DNA from: Symsagittifera roscoffensis
Lineage: Eukaryota > Xenacoelomorpha > Acoela > Convolutidae
Direction: 5' to 3'
DNA length: 64,000 nt
NCBI RefSeq assembly: GCF_963678635.1
Contig: NC_087068.1
Span: 47,569,785-47,633,784, forward strand
The notes under the pieces were generated by a model. It was not told the origin of the DNA. It was given only the letters and a program-made list of their open reading frames with translations, and searched no databases. Of the stretch, positions 10,900 through 22,948 are shown one piece after another (the stretch's first letter is position 1; each line of letters starts with the position of its first letter). Position numbers and translations under genes: made by a program.

Positions 10900-11790
10900 T
10901 TTTATTGGCTATGCTAAAGCATTCAATTTTGTTTCACATCAGATTTTTCTCAACAAACTAGATTCAAACGGGTTTTCCGCTCAAGCTCGTGAACTAATTG
11001 CAAACTTTTCATCAGATCAAAAACATTGCGGAAAAATTGGTGATCCAAAGTCATGCTGAGAAATGTAAAACATGGGGTACGACAACTTTTACAACGCTTG
11101 GTCCCATTGCTTTCTTTCTATCTGTTAAAGACTCTTAGATTAAATTGGAAACAAATTTGCAATCTATTCAATTTGCATATGATAATTCTTTTAGTTTATC
11201 GAAAAAAGATTTACCTGTTTTGAAGTCTAATATACAAGATACATAAAAGTCTGCATTGCCATATTTATTCAAAAATGAACTCACTAATAATGCAGTCAAA
11301 ACAGAGATGACCAGTTTTGACAAACACTCAGAACCATTCGGTTCTATACCTGTTGAAAAGAAGGGAAATGAAAATCAAATATTCAGCTTGTTTTTTTGGC
11401 ATTATATTGGATATAAAATCCACAAAATGGCAAAGTGGCTTGCGGTGTTAGGTCGCTTCACATCTTTTGACATTAATTACCGTTAATGGCACAGTTTGTT
11501 TTATTAAAATCTTTAGGCTTTGTCTCATCCCAGTTTTCAGTAAATTACAAGAAAAATGTGGAAAGTTTGAATCGGCAAACAAGCGGGTTTCACAATTTTG
11601 CTTGTGAGAAAAAGTTTTTACAGATGTGGTCTACTTTGAGAAAAGATGCAGAATTACTGATAACAAAATTTTGTTTGCCTAAAAGTTTTGTTCTGCTTCC
11701 TGAAAACACAAATCCTTTAGCTGAGGAAAGCAAGAAAAAAATTATGCATAATTATGAAAAGACGTTAAACAATAGATCAAAAAAATAATT
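10900..11790 (+). pseudogene. LINE (non-LTR) reverse transcriptase remnant
   Basis: Plus-strand reading, with frame changes, gives YAKAFNFVSHQIFLNKLDSN followed by GFSAQARELIANFSS. This resembles the LINE RT block normally like DFSKAFDxVDHxxLLxKL. Further on come LGPIAFFLSVKDS (GPLLFxxYxNDL block), QFAYDNSFSL in place of FADDT (a catalytic Asp is lost) and NELTNNAVKTEMTSFD (the LxLNxxKTxxM thumb block). The segment at 11486-11788 would be the C-terminal part (KNVESLNRQT). Stops and frameshifts throughout make it dead. The clade (CR1, RTE or Jockey-like) cannot be decided by eye. Confidence 0.6.
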
Positions 11791-12244
11791 AATGGAAAGA
11801 TTTAAAGTAATTAAAAATAGTAGAATTAATTTCTAGAATATGACACCCAATAAGTTGAATGGCTCACCTATTGACTTGTTGTATGCGTATATTACTCTCA
11901 AAGTTTCGTTGTAGCGAAATACTAGAATATTGTTTAGAAGCCAGGCTCAATTGACTTAATCTTTTTTTTATTTGTAATTTTACATCTTACAGCATGTATT
12001 CTTTAAGCTCCGAATTATTTTGAAAAATTTCTTTATTGTCAGAAGAAATCATTTTTTTAAAAACTTCCAAAATATTTAAACAACTTAGAGCATTTGCTTT
12101 CAAATCACGAAGCATCGCTGGGTATGGTGGTACTATGCATCTATAGTTTAATGCAAAAGCAAGGAGCAAAGCATGAGTTTCGATAGGTAAATAAATGAAC
12201 AAACAATACGGTAGAGTTGATTGGAGCCGCACAAAAAACATCAA

Positions 12245-13951
12245 TCAGGGAAGTTACCCATAATATCTCGAAAATTTCATCAATCAGAAAAAATTTGTGA
12301 TGATTCAAAATGGTCAATTTGAAATGATTTTAGGTCAATCTTGAAGACCTTTTGTTACCATGAAAGGAGTTTAAATTTAATTGCCTATTGAAAAACTTCG
12401 TTCCAGATTCCGTGTTAGCAAGCTGTAGGCATTTCAAAAAATTTACGGACTTAAATTTTTTTAGTGCTTTGAAAAGTATCTTCAAAACTTCGTAGAAAGT
12501 ATTGGGATATCTCTCTCTTAAAGGTTGAGTTTTAGTCTCACTTTTTGACAGCTTTTTTGTGTTTCCATATTATTCAATGTTCTGAGAGCTTCATTCAAAA
12601 CAACTCACGTGAGAATGTTTTTGAAGCTTCGTGGTTCAAAAATTCCAAATTTGTCATTTCACAAACAAAAAAGTTCGCAAAATATAAGATTTGAATTGAA
12701 TTAATTAAAGAACTAAATAATCTGGCTAAACACTGAAACAAATATTTAGCCAGATTAAACAAGGATGGCCGGTTTTTGTGCAAATATTCTAGAATATTCC
12801 GACCTGTCTTAAAAATACAAAAAATTTTTTTTTTCAAATTAGTGTGGTTTGTTCTGCGAAGAATGATGAAAAAATTTGAACAAAAAACTAGAATTTAGGC
12901 AAGTCTTAGCCATTTTAAATAAATAACAAGTTAAATAGAAAAACCCTTTGAAGACTTTCAAAATTTAGAACTTTTTGATTCCCAAATTGGCGCCAAAAAC
13001 AATCCAAATATTCATTTAAAACAAAAAAGTTAGGTTTTTACGCCTTAATTAAGCACAACAAAACCTGCTAGCTTTCTTTACTAGCTCGAAATTAGACAAA
13101 AAATCAAAAACTTTGAACCAGTTTTTCTTGACACTCTATCAAGCCATATCGTTCAAACCATGGTCGAAAAGGCTCCAAGACGCTATATCACTCAACATAG
13201 TCCGATGATTTTTTGTGGCAGCTGATTTTCCGTGGAATACATTTAAAAAAGAAAAAATCTAAAACACACCCGAATACAATATTTCTCCCCATTTTCAATG
13301 ATTGGAACGATCAGATAATTTTATTCTTCAAACTGTCCATTAACAAGCACCAATTGGTTTTTTTCTCAGCACTGCATGTGGTAAAAACTGTTTCACAGAT
13401 CACTCTATGTAACTTTTTTTATAAAAGGGTTTTTCTAGTAAAAATGTTTTTTTTTAATTACTGGGATTTTCAATCTAAATTTAGAAAAGACTCGTTGAAA
13501 AAGTTAATAGAGTATTCAAGTTTTCAACCTAAGACGAGCTATCCAGTTGTTCTGTAGATGGTGTCACAATTTTGGCAGCAAGAACCAAACCCAATAAAAA
13601 ACTTAATGTATTCAAAATAATAAATAATACTAGCTTTTGGTAGCTACAGGAAAATTAAAAAAAAGACAATAGAAAATTTCAACGCACTTCGATAATTTCT
13701 CGAAGAAAACACCTGAGTCTGAAATTGTTCAAGCAGCAAGTGAAACAACAACTTTTGACCTCAAGTGAAACTGTTTGATCAAATGGAAATAGTAAAAATG
13801 CAATTTTCAAAATTTTCAAAATTTACCTTGGATATGAGAATATGTTTGTACAAGTAAATACGTAAAAGTGAGTAAAAGAAGAAATATATTCAAAGTTCTA
13901 GATGTACCACCGGTTGAAAAGTAAAGTTGTAGAGGAAAACTTGAATGTCAA
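12245..13951. other. No supported feature
   Basis: AT-rich. ORFs at 12595-12837 (minus) and 13213-13557 (plus) have A/T-driven codons and no recognisable domain. Confidence 0.35.
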
Positions 13952-14450
13952 AACAAGACTGCTCGTATCAGGGCGAAGCCCTTAATGTTGCGACTTTCTT
14001 TTAAGGTTTATGGAGCAGTAATAACATAAATATCTTTAAAAATTAAATGTAGTAAAAAAACGAAAAAAAAAATTCTAAAATTTGAAATATTTTCTATGAA
14101 AATCATCTCCCCACACGCCATATAAACACAAAAGAATAGAGCTCCTTGTTACAAATTAAATATGGCAAATAAGCTTATTTCAACCAATTTGGAGCGATTT
14201 CTAAGACGAATTAAATCTCTGCTTACGCGTTAATAGCGCGAAATCTATCGCGCGTTAATTGTCACAAATTAGCCAAAATGGCGATCTATAGACCCATAAC
14301 ATTACAAAAAATGATCACAGGTAAAATATCTTTTCAAATTTAAGCTCAAGACAAAAATAACTTTTGAATGATAAAAAAATCCGTCAAAAATTGCTAGTTA
14401 AAAAGTCGAAATTTGTCTGAAGAAAAAAGAATCACCCCGAGCACAAAGTT
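13952..14450 (+). mobile_element. Family B element, copy B2
   Basis: Starts AACAAGACTGCTCGTATCAG and includes the central TTACGCGTTAATAGCGCG and CGCGCGTTAATTGTC. The right part ends near GAGCACAAAGTTCCGACGG, slightly truncated compared with B1 and the 34252 copy. Confidence 0.85.
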
Positions 14451-14764
14451 CCGACGGCACTTTGATCCATATCGAACAGTTCTTAGGGAAAGAAAGTGTT
14501 GAAAAACTATAAGTTTTGGACAATATCAAAGATAAAATGTGAATAATTGAGTCGTAAAAAATAATATTACAACCGATTAGCTAGCATCAATTCAATTATA
14601 TTGTGCGGAAAACTTCGCCACGCATAATTAACTTACATTACGCTTTCAAAGCGTGCATAATTTAGTTCAGAGCGTGGTAAAACTGACAATTTTAAAAAAT
14701 CCAACACTTTGCAAAAAATAATTTCTGTAAGTTAAAATTTCTTTTTAAATTTAATTTTAGGGAG

Positions 14765-14885
14765 CCGGTTTCTTCAATGTGTTTGAAAAAATTTTGTTCG
14801 AAAACTATTATTTCGATCGCCGAAAATTGACTGAATAAAAAAACACCCCAAGCATATATATTCTGCTTTTTTTAGTCCCTGAAAA
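14765..14885 (+). mobile_element. Family B subfamily, right-end fragment
   Basis: Contains GATCGCCGAAAATTGACTGA, CACCCCAAGCATATATATTC and related sequence. The same right-end variant occurs at 28249-28316, 34960-35035 and near 42740. A 5'-end fragment in the opposite orientation (ACGAGCAGTCTTGTT) lies at 15373-15391. Confidence 0.55.
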
Positions 14886-14899
14886 TTTTTTTCGGCATG

Positions 14900-16924
14900 C
14901 AACGATTAAAGTATGTTTTCTACATGTAAAATTGAAGCAAATAACTTACGTTGAACAAGAAAAAGTGATTTAACCACAAAAAGTAGTTTATTTGGATGCT
15001 TTTTATTTTTATGTGCGTTCATAAAAATTGATTGATTAAAATTTATATTCTGCAAACAAGGTCGCAAATTGAGAACGGTTGTTCGCTTGGAAATGATAAA
15101 CTTTACAAGCTGTCAATTTGAATCATGCTGATTTTTGATGGCTCGAGGCCATTTTAGAGTGTATTTTGAAAATAATCAGTAGATCGTGACAACCAGATCG
15201 ACTTCAACTTCAAAATTGAAGGCAGCACTGCGCAAATTTTGACTGTGATCATTGTTGTCTGAATGACTTTTTGTAGATAAGAAAATAGTCATTAAAATGG
15301 CTGATTGTACTTGAAAAGAAGTGTATACCACTAATCATGATAAACAGACCAACAAACCAGATGTTCAGTTTTAATACGAGCAGTCTTGTTTGTTTTAAAA
15401 TTTAATTTGAATAAAATCTGTTATTTTGTTTTCTATGTTTTTCTTCAACATTTTTTCCATGTTTTCGTATACATCTTTTTAATTTCCCATATTTCGCTGC
15501 AATTTTTTTACCTTTTCCAAGTTACATCCCTCGCCCGTATGCCAAGAATTCGACCTGACATTTTTTATAGTAACGTTCTAAAAACATTTTATCTGGCTCG
15601 CAAGTGCGTGAAATATCTTGTTTGTTCAACGTCGTGAACCATATTGTAGTTACTATTGAAAGTATGAAAACAGGGGGTGGCTGAAATTGGTAGAGGGAGT
15701 AAAGTTTTCAAAAAGGCAAAATATGGTATAACATTTTTTGAAACTCCTGGGATAATTTTTTTTGGTGGAGGCGGGGTGGTCGTTTTGTACTTGAGGAGGG
15801 ATAATTTGCCAGAATTATGGAAAAGTGATTAGAATTAGAAATCGAGTAAGCAAGCATTGAGTAAAGCATAAGAAACAGCAATTTTTTGGAAAAAAAAAAT
15901 TGAAAACATTTTTACAGATTACAAAACATTATAATCCATAATAAGCTATTTATTTTTTAAATGGTTTATAATTGATTTCAATTCTTTGAATATTTTTGAA
16001 CACATAGAAAAACAGTCGATTGAATAGTCCCAAAGGGTAAGCTTATTCAGTCTAAATTGCAACAATTTGAACATTCCATTCGATTATAGTCAATAATTAT
16101 CCATAGAAACTCAGTGCAGATCTAAATTTTACTTTGGCTTCAAGTCTATCCCAGCTGGACAATTTTGGCGGCAATATTGATATCTTGCAAAAAAACTAGA
16201 CGTCCTTCAGTCGCAAAAAAGAGCTTCCAGAAACAAAATAACTCAGAAACAAAAGGAATTAATTGAAATTTATTATGCTTAAGTAGGCCTGATAGCATTT
16301 ATAGATCCTCAGCGATCCGCAGAAACTTTGAAAAAAATATAACCCTCAAGGGAAGACCTTTGTCTTTAATGAGAAAAAAGCGGCATAAGGATGAAAGGAA
16401 GAGCTTTAGAAAACAAGTTACGAAGACTCCGATATAGCAATGCACGAAAAAAAGTCGAGCGCCAGCTGTTTAAGATGGTTTCCTGAAAACCAATGGAATT
16501 AAAACCAAGATGCCACAATTGAACAAACTGATTAAAGCAATACTAACTTTTGAAAAACTCGTTAAATCAAAATAAATTTTGAGCGCATGTTTTAAATCCA
16601 CCAATTTTTTGAACTATCAAAACACTGGGCTATGACGTACTAAGCTCACTTAACATTATGGTTAAAAAACATGACTCTTGGTCAAAAGATCATACGATTC
16701 ATTCACGGTGGATCAAAAGTCTTCGTTCCAAATTGATAAAAATTGTCCCCTAAACCCCCAAAAAACTGTAATGGGTAACCGGTATGGGGGCGGTTTGAAG
16801 GAAAATTGAAAAAGTTTGTTGTTTTAACCTCTATCACCTCCCAAAAAACGGTGCCTCTACGACGGCTACGAAGTTAAAAACTTTTTGAAGTTTGGACAGC
16901 TAATAAAAATGCATCTAAATGTCG
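14900..16924. other. No supported feature
   Basis: Apart from the reverse family B end at 15373-15391 I see no recognisable element or exon. Frames at 15386-15637 are AT-rich. Confidence 0.35.
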
Positions 16925-17893
16925 ACAATTTAAGAAAACTTTGCCGGCAATTTGACAAACAGAAATCCAGGAGAATGTCAAATGGGACAGAGCTTGAACA
17001 AATTATACTAAATTTGAGTATATGTGTTAGTTATCATCCGGACTTTTTTGTTAAGTTCCTGGTACTTTTTACGGGTTTGATTGGCGGTGTGGCTGCTTGT
17101 TTTCAGAATATTGAAGTTCTGGTTGAAAGAGTCGAGCCTAATTTTCTCCAGAAACGAACGAACGGGTGGGTGGCTGCCCTGGAAAAGCGACGTAACGCCG
17201 TTATGCCAGCCTTCAACTGCATTGGTAGTTCAAATGAGACCTGCCGCTGCGTTTTCATGTCGTTGTGATTCCAGAAAGCTGGGGGGAATGATTGATAACT
17301 CTGCTGTCGAGCAAACTTTTCTCCTTTCATGCAAGTTTTCTTGAAATATGATGCTCGCACGTCAATTTTCTCGAGGATATCAGTTGGTATGTCAAACTCA
17401 ATGACAGTTTCGCAAATTTCGTTGAATAGGAAACGAAGGCTCGACATCGGAGAGGGAACGCAGCATAAAGCTGGGATCATTTTTAAGGTTAAGGCTAGAT
17501 TAGCAGTGATTTCGTAGGCTTTTTTTAAAACCTAAATCTGAAAATTTGATATGGACGCGAAGCTCATTTAATATTTCAATGTCCCCGAAAATAATTAATT
17601 TCTCGCTGTCCTTTTTTCTGCTATCATATAGACAAAAAGGCAAATGGTGGTGTAGAATGCCAAAGTGGCGGTCTTTCAATGAAGTTACTTTGAGTAGTTT
17701 CTTCATTTCAGACCGGTTGAGGGTTCTTGTCAATGCTGCATGTGAAGGAAGTGAAAGCTGAATTGCCGGATTATCACTCGCTGTCTTGAGACTAGCTGCT
17801 ATGAATTGGTCGTTAACAGAATTGATTCAGGGTTTTGCGGTTTCTTTCAGCTGAATTATTGACTGTCATGCTTCTGCATCACTGGGGTTAAAC
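16925..17893 (-). pseudogene. MULE-like (FLYWCH-associated type) transposase remnant
   Basis: Two minus-strand frames (17733-17500 and 17480-17103) are joined if one base is removed from an A run at about 17520-17530, so this is a frameshifted gene. The peptide shows SEKLIIFGDIEILNELR, then FSDLGFKKA, then MIPALCCVPSPMSSLRFLF. That order matches the MULE pattern of an IxIFxTxxxLxxL strand, DGTFK, and VPLxYxLxxxKxxxxYxxLF. Further on FPPAFWNHND, a decayed RTNNxxEGW region and THPFVRFWRKL match the MULE C-terminal blocks, and KKYQELNKKVRMI the final helix. The stretch between the first and last catalytic blocks is missing, so it cannot be active. Identification rests on pattern memory, not a search. 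Confidence 0.6.
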
Positions 17894-18499
17894 ACATGGC
17901 TATAATTGTGATTTAAAAAATTCAAAGTTAAAAGTCGAAAGTTAAAAGAGTCATTGGACATTTATGTGACCACCATTTTGCACAACGCCAATAACAGGTA
18001 GATTATGTGCCTCGCTTTTTAGTGAATTCGTGTTCATCCAAAATAAGCAACTTTTTGCTTTGTTGAGTTTTCCGGGAGATAAATTCGGTCATATTGGTGT
18101 TCATTTTATTGGTTATATGTGTGTAATGATATATTTTTGCGTTGTGTTAAATTATCAAATTTTTCACAATTATGACTCCATTAGCAAGTTAAAAAACAAA
18201 GTTTAACCCTTAAAAAAGAGTCTTTTACTATAAAATTATCTCTATATGGCGTCTGAAATAAATTCAGGCAGCTGAATTGATACTCTTTTAAATAGCGATA
18301 TAGAGATTGCACCAATCCTTAGTAAATTTTATCATAAAAAGTTTAAAATCCCTGATGGAATATTTTATTTGATTTTGGTTTTAATTTCATGGGCTATTGT
18401 GTTCATGACAATATATTGGTTTGGGATAATTTGTATTGGGATATTTTCGTATGGGATACATTTCCCTGTCACCGTTCAAGACAGATTCCTGCCAGATAA

Positions 18500-18880
18500 C
18501 CAACTCGTTTCATGGCTCTTACAAGATAAGCACCTTTCTGCAAGCTTCTGCACAATAACCATCACTTTAAGCAATAATCTTGCTAAATCTTGTAACTAAT
18601 CCTCAGTTATTGGGAGGATCTAGCTAAATCTTGCAAAAAAAACCATCAGCCATTGTAAGAATTTTGCCAGATCTTGTAAGATAACCCTCAGTTTTTGCAA
18701 GGATCTTGTTGTAAAATAACCGTAAGTTATTGTAAGAATCTTGCCAGATCTTGGATGATAACGCCTAGTTATTAGAAGAATCTTACCAGATCTTGTATGA
18801 TAACCCTCAGTTTTTGCAAGGATCTTGTTGTAAAATAACCGTAAGATAATCATCAGTTGTTTGTAGGAACTTTCCAAGCA
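18500..18880. repeat. Tandem repeat, AGATCTTGTAAGATAACC type
   Basis: Units of about 40 bp with core GCCAGATCTTG and AAGATAACC(C/G)TCAGTT are arranged in a higher-order period of 119 bp. For example GTTTTTGCAAGGATCTTGTT starts at 18691 and again at 18810. Sparse related words (CTTGCAAG, GATCTTGTAAG) occur in RSPH3 intron 6 at 38245-38350. Confidence 0.75.
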
Positions 18881-19029
18881 GTTGCAAAACAAACAATCCC
18901 TGGCTACTAGGGTACCCCAACCAGAGTTTCTAGCAATTAAAACCAACCCCAATAACATATCTTCATGCATTTTTGATAGGTGCCCATATTTAGAATTACA
19001 GGTTTATCTTAGTAGTTTGAATTTCATAC

Positions 19030-19279
19030 CTTGTTTTATTGCATAAACAGAAAATCGGCGGCACAGAAACTGATGATCTGAGAAATTTTGGCCTGCAACA
19101 TTACTGTCGCACCTGTTCTCAATATCTGGGATTCGAAAACCGGAAAATTTGTCTTGGTTTTTTGAATGAAGATCAATTTTCCCATTTATCGTATAGCTGA
19201 AGCATCCAGGTTTGATCTTATTCGTCAAAAAAGACTCTTTGAAGCATATTTTGTCCAAACGTGAACAAGAGAACCGCTC
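19030..19279 (-). CDS. Candidate exon of a cysteine-rich secreted protein
   Basis: On the minus strand, acceptor AAGATGCTAG and donor CAAG/GTATGA bound 83 open codons plus one base. The peptide starts ERFSCSRLDKICFKESF. It contains KPGCFSYTINGK, ENRCDSNVAGQ and HQFLCRRFSVY, giving five cysteines plus mixed polar residues and balanced codon use, unlike the flanks. Just upstream in the +1 frame an ATG at 19298 opens MLAKMLGAVLLFTFG, which looks like a signal peptide. This could be a gene broken by one indel (pseudogene or assembly error), or chance. I recognise no family. Confidence 0.35.
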
Positions 19280-19299
19280 CTAGCATCTTAGCAAGCATG

Positions 19300-21250
19300 T
19301 TTTTCAGCCATAAAATGGTTTTTGTAGGTGACTCCAAACTCCAATTCTAACATACTGGTAGGCAATTGTGATGTTAGCCGTTGCAGAAAGTTTCTAGAGA
19401 AAGTAAGTTTTTAATCAAATCAATTGCTATCAAAAGATCGTTGAGGACTTATAACCAATCACCAAGGTATCTTGACTACAAACGTTCAACTTGACATTTA
19501 ATAGTCTAAGAGATAATTTTGAGCTATCTTTCAGCGCTGCTCGATTGCTTAACAAATGTATCAAATTGAGCCATTATCCTCCCGCACTGACAAACTTGAG
19601 ATTTGAATAGATTTAAATTGATTTTTACAGATAATGTACATGATGAAAATCGATTTGAGTTCACACATTCACTCACGTAAACCAATTTAGAATTAGTTTG
19701 AACGGATTTTCAGAGAAAAAAAGAGTACGACAGTCTAAACATGATTCAAATAAATGGATTTCCGAAAGGTAGTGAAATCAAGCAAAACCTCGGCAAATTT
19801 GATTTATTTTAACATTTGATTTATATTACGAAATTTGAGCAAAATCTTGAGCTCAAAAAAATTCTGCATCAGAGCCACAGGGAGCAAGAGTCACTCGAGT
19901 ATTGTTTTTTTATCTGCAAATTTTTAATGCGATTTTGCGATTTTTTTTTAATGCGAGTTAATGCGATTTTTTTTTTAAATTTTCCAAACAAAAGGGTTCC
20001 CGCGGCGATGAAAAACGAAAAATTCTGCAAAGAGAAAATTGACAAAAATCTGCGAATGTCATTCTAATTGTCAACGTTCTCAGTGATATTTTGCAAATGA
20101 CTTTATATTTGAAAAATACAAATGGGTGTTTTTCTTTTTTTGGTGCAGCATATTTATATATTAGTTTTTTAGGCCAAACACAAAATGTTTTATTTTAATC
20201 TCCATTTTCTCAGTTTGGCCTCGTAATGTAGTTTCGATTTTTTGGTGTACAATGCGACAAACTTTTTTATTTTTGGACAACAAAAATGTCAATATTCTGA
20301 TGAGTGTTTTAAAATTGCTTTCTTAGAGTTTTTTATATCTATTTCAGCTTGTGTTTGTGAACCTCGATACGATCCTGTAAACTCAGTTTATTGCCAAGGA
20401 ACTAAAATTCTGTTTCCACCGAAACTGTAGTCAAGCACTAATCATTGTTATTTTCTTGTAATTAAAAATTAATCTAAAATCATCGTTCTTTTGAAACTCA
20501 AAAATGCTGTCGTTTTTATTGAAGGATTACTTTGGTGAAACTCAATTTGTAGTGAACTGGTGAAAAAATACCGCAAAAAATCCATCTACGTCATTTCGTT
20601 GGAAACTATAAAATTTGTCAGCGTTTTTAAAGTCCCTGGATTCGCTCATTGATGCCCAGAAACTAACTACAGGCAGCCTTAATATTACATTTCTTTTGTA
20701 GTTCAGATTAATTTCTTCTAATATTCCATTCTTTGCTCACTAACGTCACTTGCATTTAGTCTGAAAAAGCTTTCAGGCAATATTTTTTTGACAAAAAACG
20801 TTTGTTGAATAAAAAACAAGAAAAATTATTTTTCATATCGATGACTGCAATCACTAAGTGTTCATGTTATAAATTATACTTCAAACTTCAGTAAAGAAAT
20901 GTGCCTGACGGTCAATTTTGCGACACTTGAGAATTGTTTTTTTTTTGAAAAACGCATTTAGACGCTTCAAATGGTGTTCTGTTTAAATCAATTTGGTGAT
21001 CGAAATAGAAATTTTTGTTGAAAGTTTCCATAACAAATGAAGAAGAAGAAACAAGCGTTCGAAATCATCATTCCATCAAACTTTTAGTGCCATTAGTTTT
21101 CGCGATTTATTTTCGGGCTTTTTGAGAACGGTATTGAATTGGTTATGCCTTCGCTTCTCAATCGAAAGTTCTTTGAACCCCACTGTGATCAGTGCTCGTC
21201 CTTACTTGAGACATTACAGCAACAGGGGTTCCCCTTGACCAGCTGAACAA
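19300..21250. other. No supported feature
   Basis: AT-rich. A short family E end fragment (CAGTTTGGCCTCGTAATG) lies at 20210-20230. ORFs at 19816-20067 and 20242-20430 show no coding signature. Confidence 0.35.
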
Positions 21251-21379
21251 CTCGTATGTTGGTTCTTTTTCCCTACTGAACAATTCTTATTAAAAATAGA
21301 AGAGCTAATTTCAGTTAGAAGAGTAAGTAATTCAAAATTAATTTTTCCTGAAGACGCGTCCGGGATCGGCGTCGCAGTG

Positions 21380-21725
21380 ATCATAACTGCTGTTTCAGGT
21401 CCTGACCAGTGGATTTTTATCCATGATCAGGACAAAAACATAGATAGAATTCGGAGTTAGCGCTGAAATATCTCTGAATCAGCGCTGAAAGTCCCAGCTC
21501 AAACGTAACACTGAGTCATCTCTGAAACAGCCATAAATTTCGGAGTCATCGGTGAATTATCTCTGAATCAGCGCTGATTTTTGAAATTGACATCGGCACA
21601 TTCTGAACTATCCAAGATAAAATAATCCTTAAAATAATTATCGCTGTTTCAGGCCCTGATCAGCGGCCAATTATCCATGTTCAGTACATTTGCACCTCTG
21701 ATTAGTTGTATCATGCTGAATCAGA
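21380..21725. repeat. CAGCGCTGA / CTGTTTCAG repeat cluster
   Basis: A 45-bp block beginning GCTGTTTCAGGtCCTGAcCAG occurs near 21389 and 21643 as direct repeats. Between them TCTCTGAATCAGCGCTGA occurs twice, with further ATCTCTGAAACAG variants. The palindrome CAGCGCTG is central. Likely an internally repetitive mobile element; no protein. Confidence 0.55.
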
Positions 21726-21827
21726 GATGACTAACCTGCAAGGTCATTCGAGATTAAGAAAAGAAAAACTCAGACCAGTTTTGATTTCATGGACTTTTCA
21801 TTTCTGACAAAAGTCTTTTTGTTTCGA

Positions 21828-21915
21828 CAATTTGTACTCGGGATTATTTGTATTCGTACTAGGGAATATTTGTACTCGGGATTATTCGCACTAGGGAATA
21901 TTGTACTCGGAATTG
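21828..21915. repeat. Two-unit tandem repeat, GTACTCGGGATTATT
   Basis: TTTGTACTCGGGATTATT alternates with ACTAGGGAATATT in two and a half units of about 37 bp. Confidence 0.6.
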
Positions 21916-21989
21916 TTTTTTTTCGACAGAAAAATTTCGAAGAAAATCTTCGAAAAACTATTTCACCTGTGATCAATTTTCGTTGAACT

Positions 21990-22272
21990 ATGGGGATATA
22001 AAATTGCTAATTTGCGACAACTAATGCGCTAAAGCGTAAGCGGAAATATTTTCCGTCTTAGAAATTGTTCCAAGTTTATTTATTATTTTGATGAATGCGA
22101 AAATATATTACTTTGTTCGTTAAGAAGCGTGTAGGGAGATGATTTTGAAAAATCCTATACAAAATTTTGAAATTTTTTCTCTCTTTTTTTAAAGAAAATT
22201 TCATTAGATATTTTAAATTAAACTACTCCATGGAAATTAAAATGATGTCCCTGATACGAGCAGTCTTGTTTA
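21990..22272 (-). mobile_element. Family B element, truncated reverse copy
   Basis: Reading on the minus strand it ends with the family start (AACAAGACTGCTCGTATCAG at 22253-22272). It keeps a decayed centre (GCGTAAGCGGAAATATTTTC in plus orientation) but lacks the distal right end. Confidence 0.7.
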
Positions 22273-22306
22273 CATTTAAAACTGAACTAGGTTTTGACCG
22301 TTAACT

Positions 22307-22501
22307 TTATTTAAGATAATGCGGTAGCTCATGTCTCAACTTGTCACTGCCATCAAGAAGAAATGCGTCAGAGTCAGAGATAGTACGCATGAAAGCGTCA
22401 TATAATATCGAAAGACACATGTGTCTTTTGATAACAGCCAAATCAACACAAATCAACATCAAGAGCAATATCCAGCGACCAACAGGTCCATATATTGCCA
22501 T
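22307..22501 (-). CDS. Small ORF with signal-peptide-like start
   Basis: A 64-codon minus-strand frame starts MAIYGPVGRWILLLMLICVD, a short basic and hydrophobic leader, then AVIKRHMC and a polar remainder ending HELPHYLK. The stop lies inside AAATAAAG, so a polyadenylation signal overlaps the stop codon. A Lys-Arg pair at residues 25-26 could be a processing site. No family recognised, and a frame of 64 codons can occur by chance. It is not part of the adjacent family B copy. Confidence 0.3.
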   Translation of the reverse strand: MAIYGPVGRWILLLMLICVDLAVIKRHMCLSILYDAFMRTISDSDAFLLDGSDKLRHELPHYLK

Positions 22502-22948
22502 TTCGGGTGCAGAGTTTCTTGTGTGAATGGTTAATATGAAAAACTGTCAAAATATGTACAGACCAGAGAATTAAACTCTTTCTCTTATCTTTCTTGTTTT
22601 ATCGAAATGTCACTCCACCTAGACTCTCATACCCAAAGATGGCTAGAAGCTAATTTGCGATCTTCCGGGTTTTCAATGAAATGATGCGTTGCAGATCCTA
22701 AATTATGAACAAACCCTCTTGCTATATTTTATTTTGATTTCCGATAGGCCTAAGGGCCTAAAAAACACTACTTACAGATTCGACAAAAAAGGCTTAAAAA
22801 TCACCATGTCTTATTAAATCAAAATCATTTTTTTTCAATAGCCCCGCGAATGACCTATTTTTTCAATGGCAAATCAAATCAACAAAGGTTGCATCGCAAA
22901 ATGATATTTTGCTGACATAGAAAATAAAACTAATCGTTTTCAATATAA

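Noticed and set aside
11987-12244. 85-codon minus ORF
   Set aside because: No start context, splice evidence or domain; adjacent to the LINE remnant but not matching LINE proteins.
16885-17344. Plus-strand ORFs over the MULE remnant
   Set aside because: Shadows of the minus-strand transposase frames.
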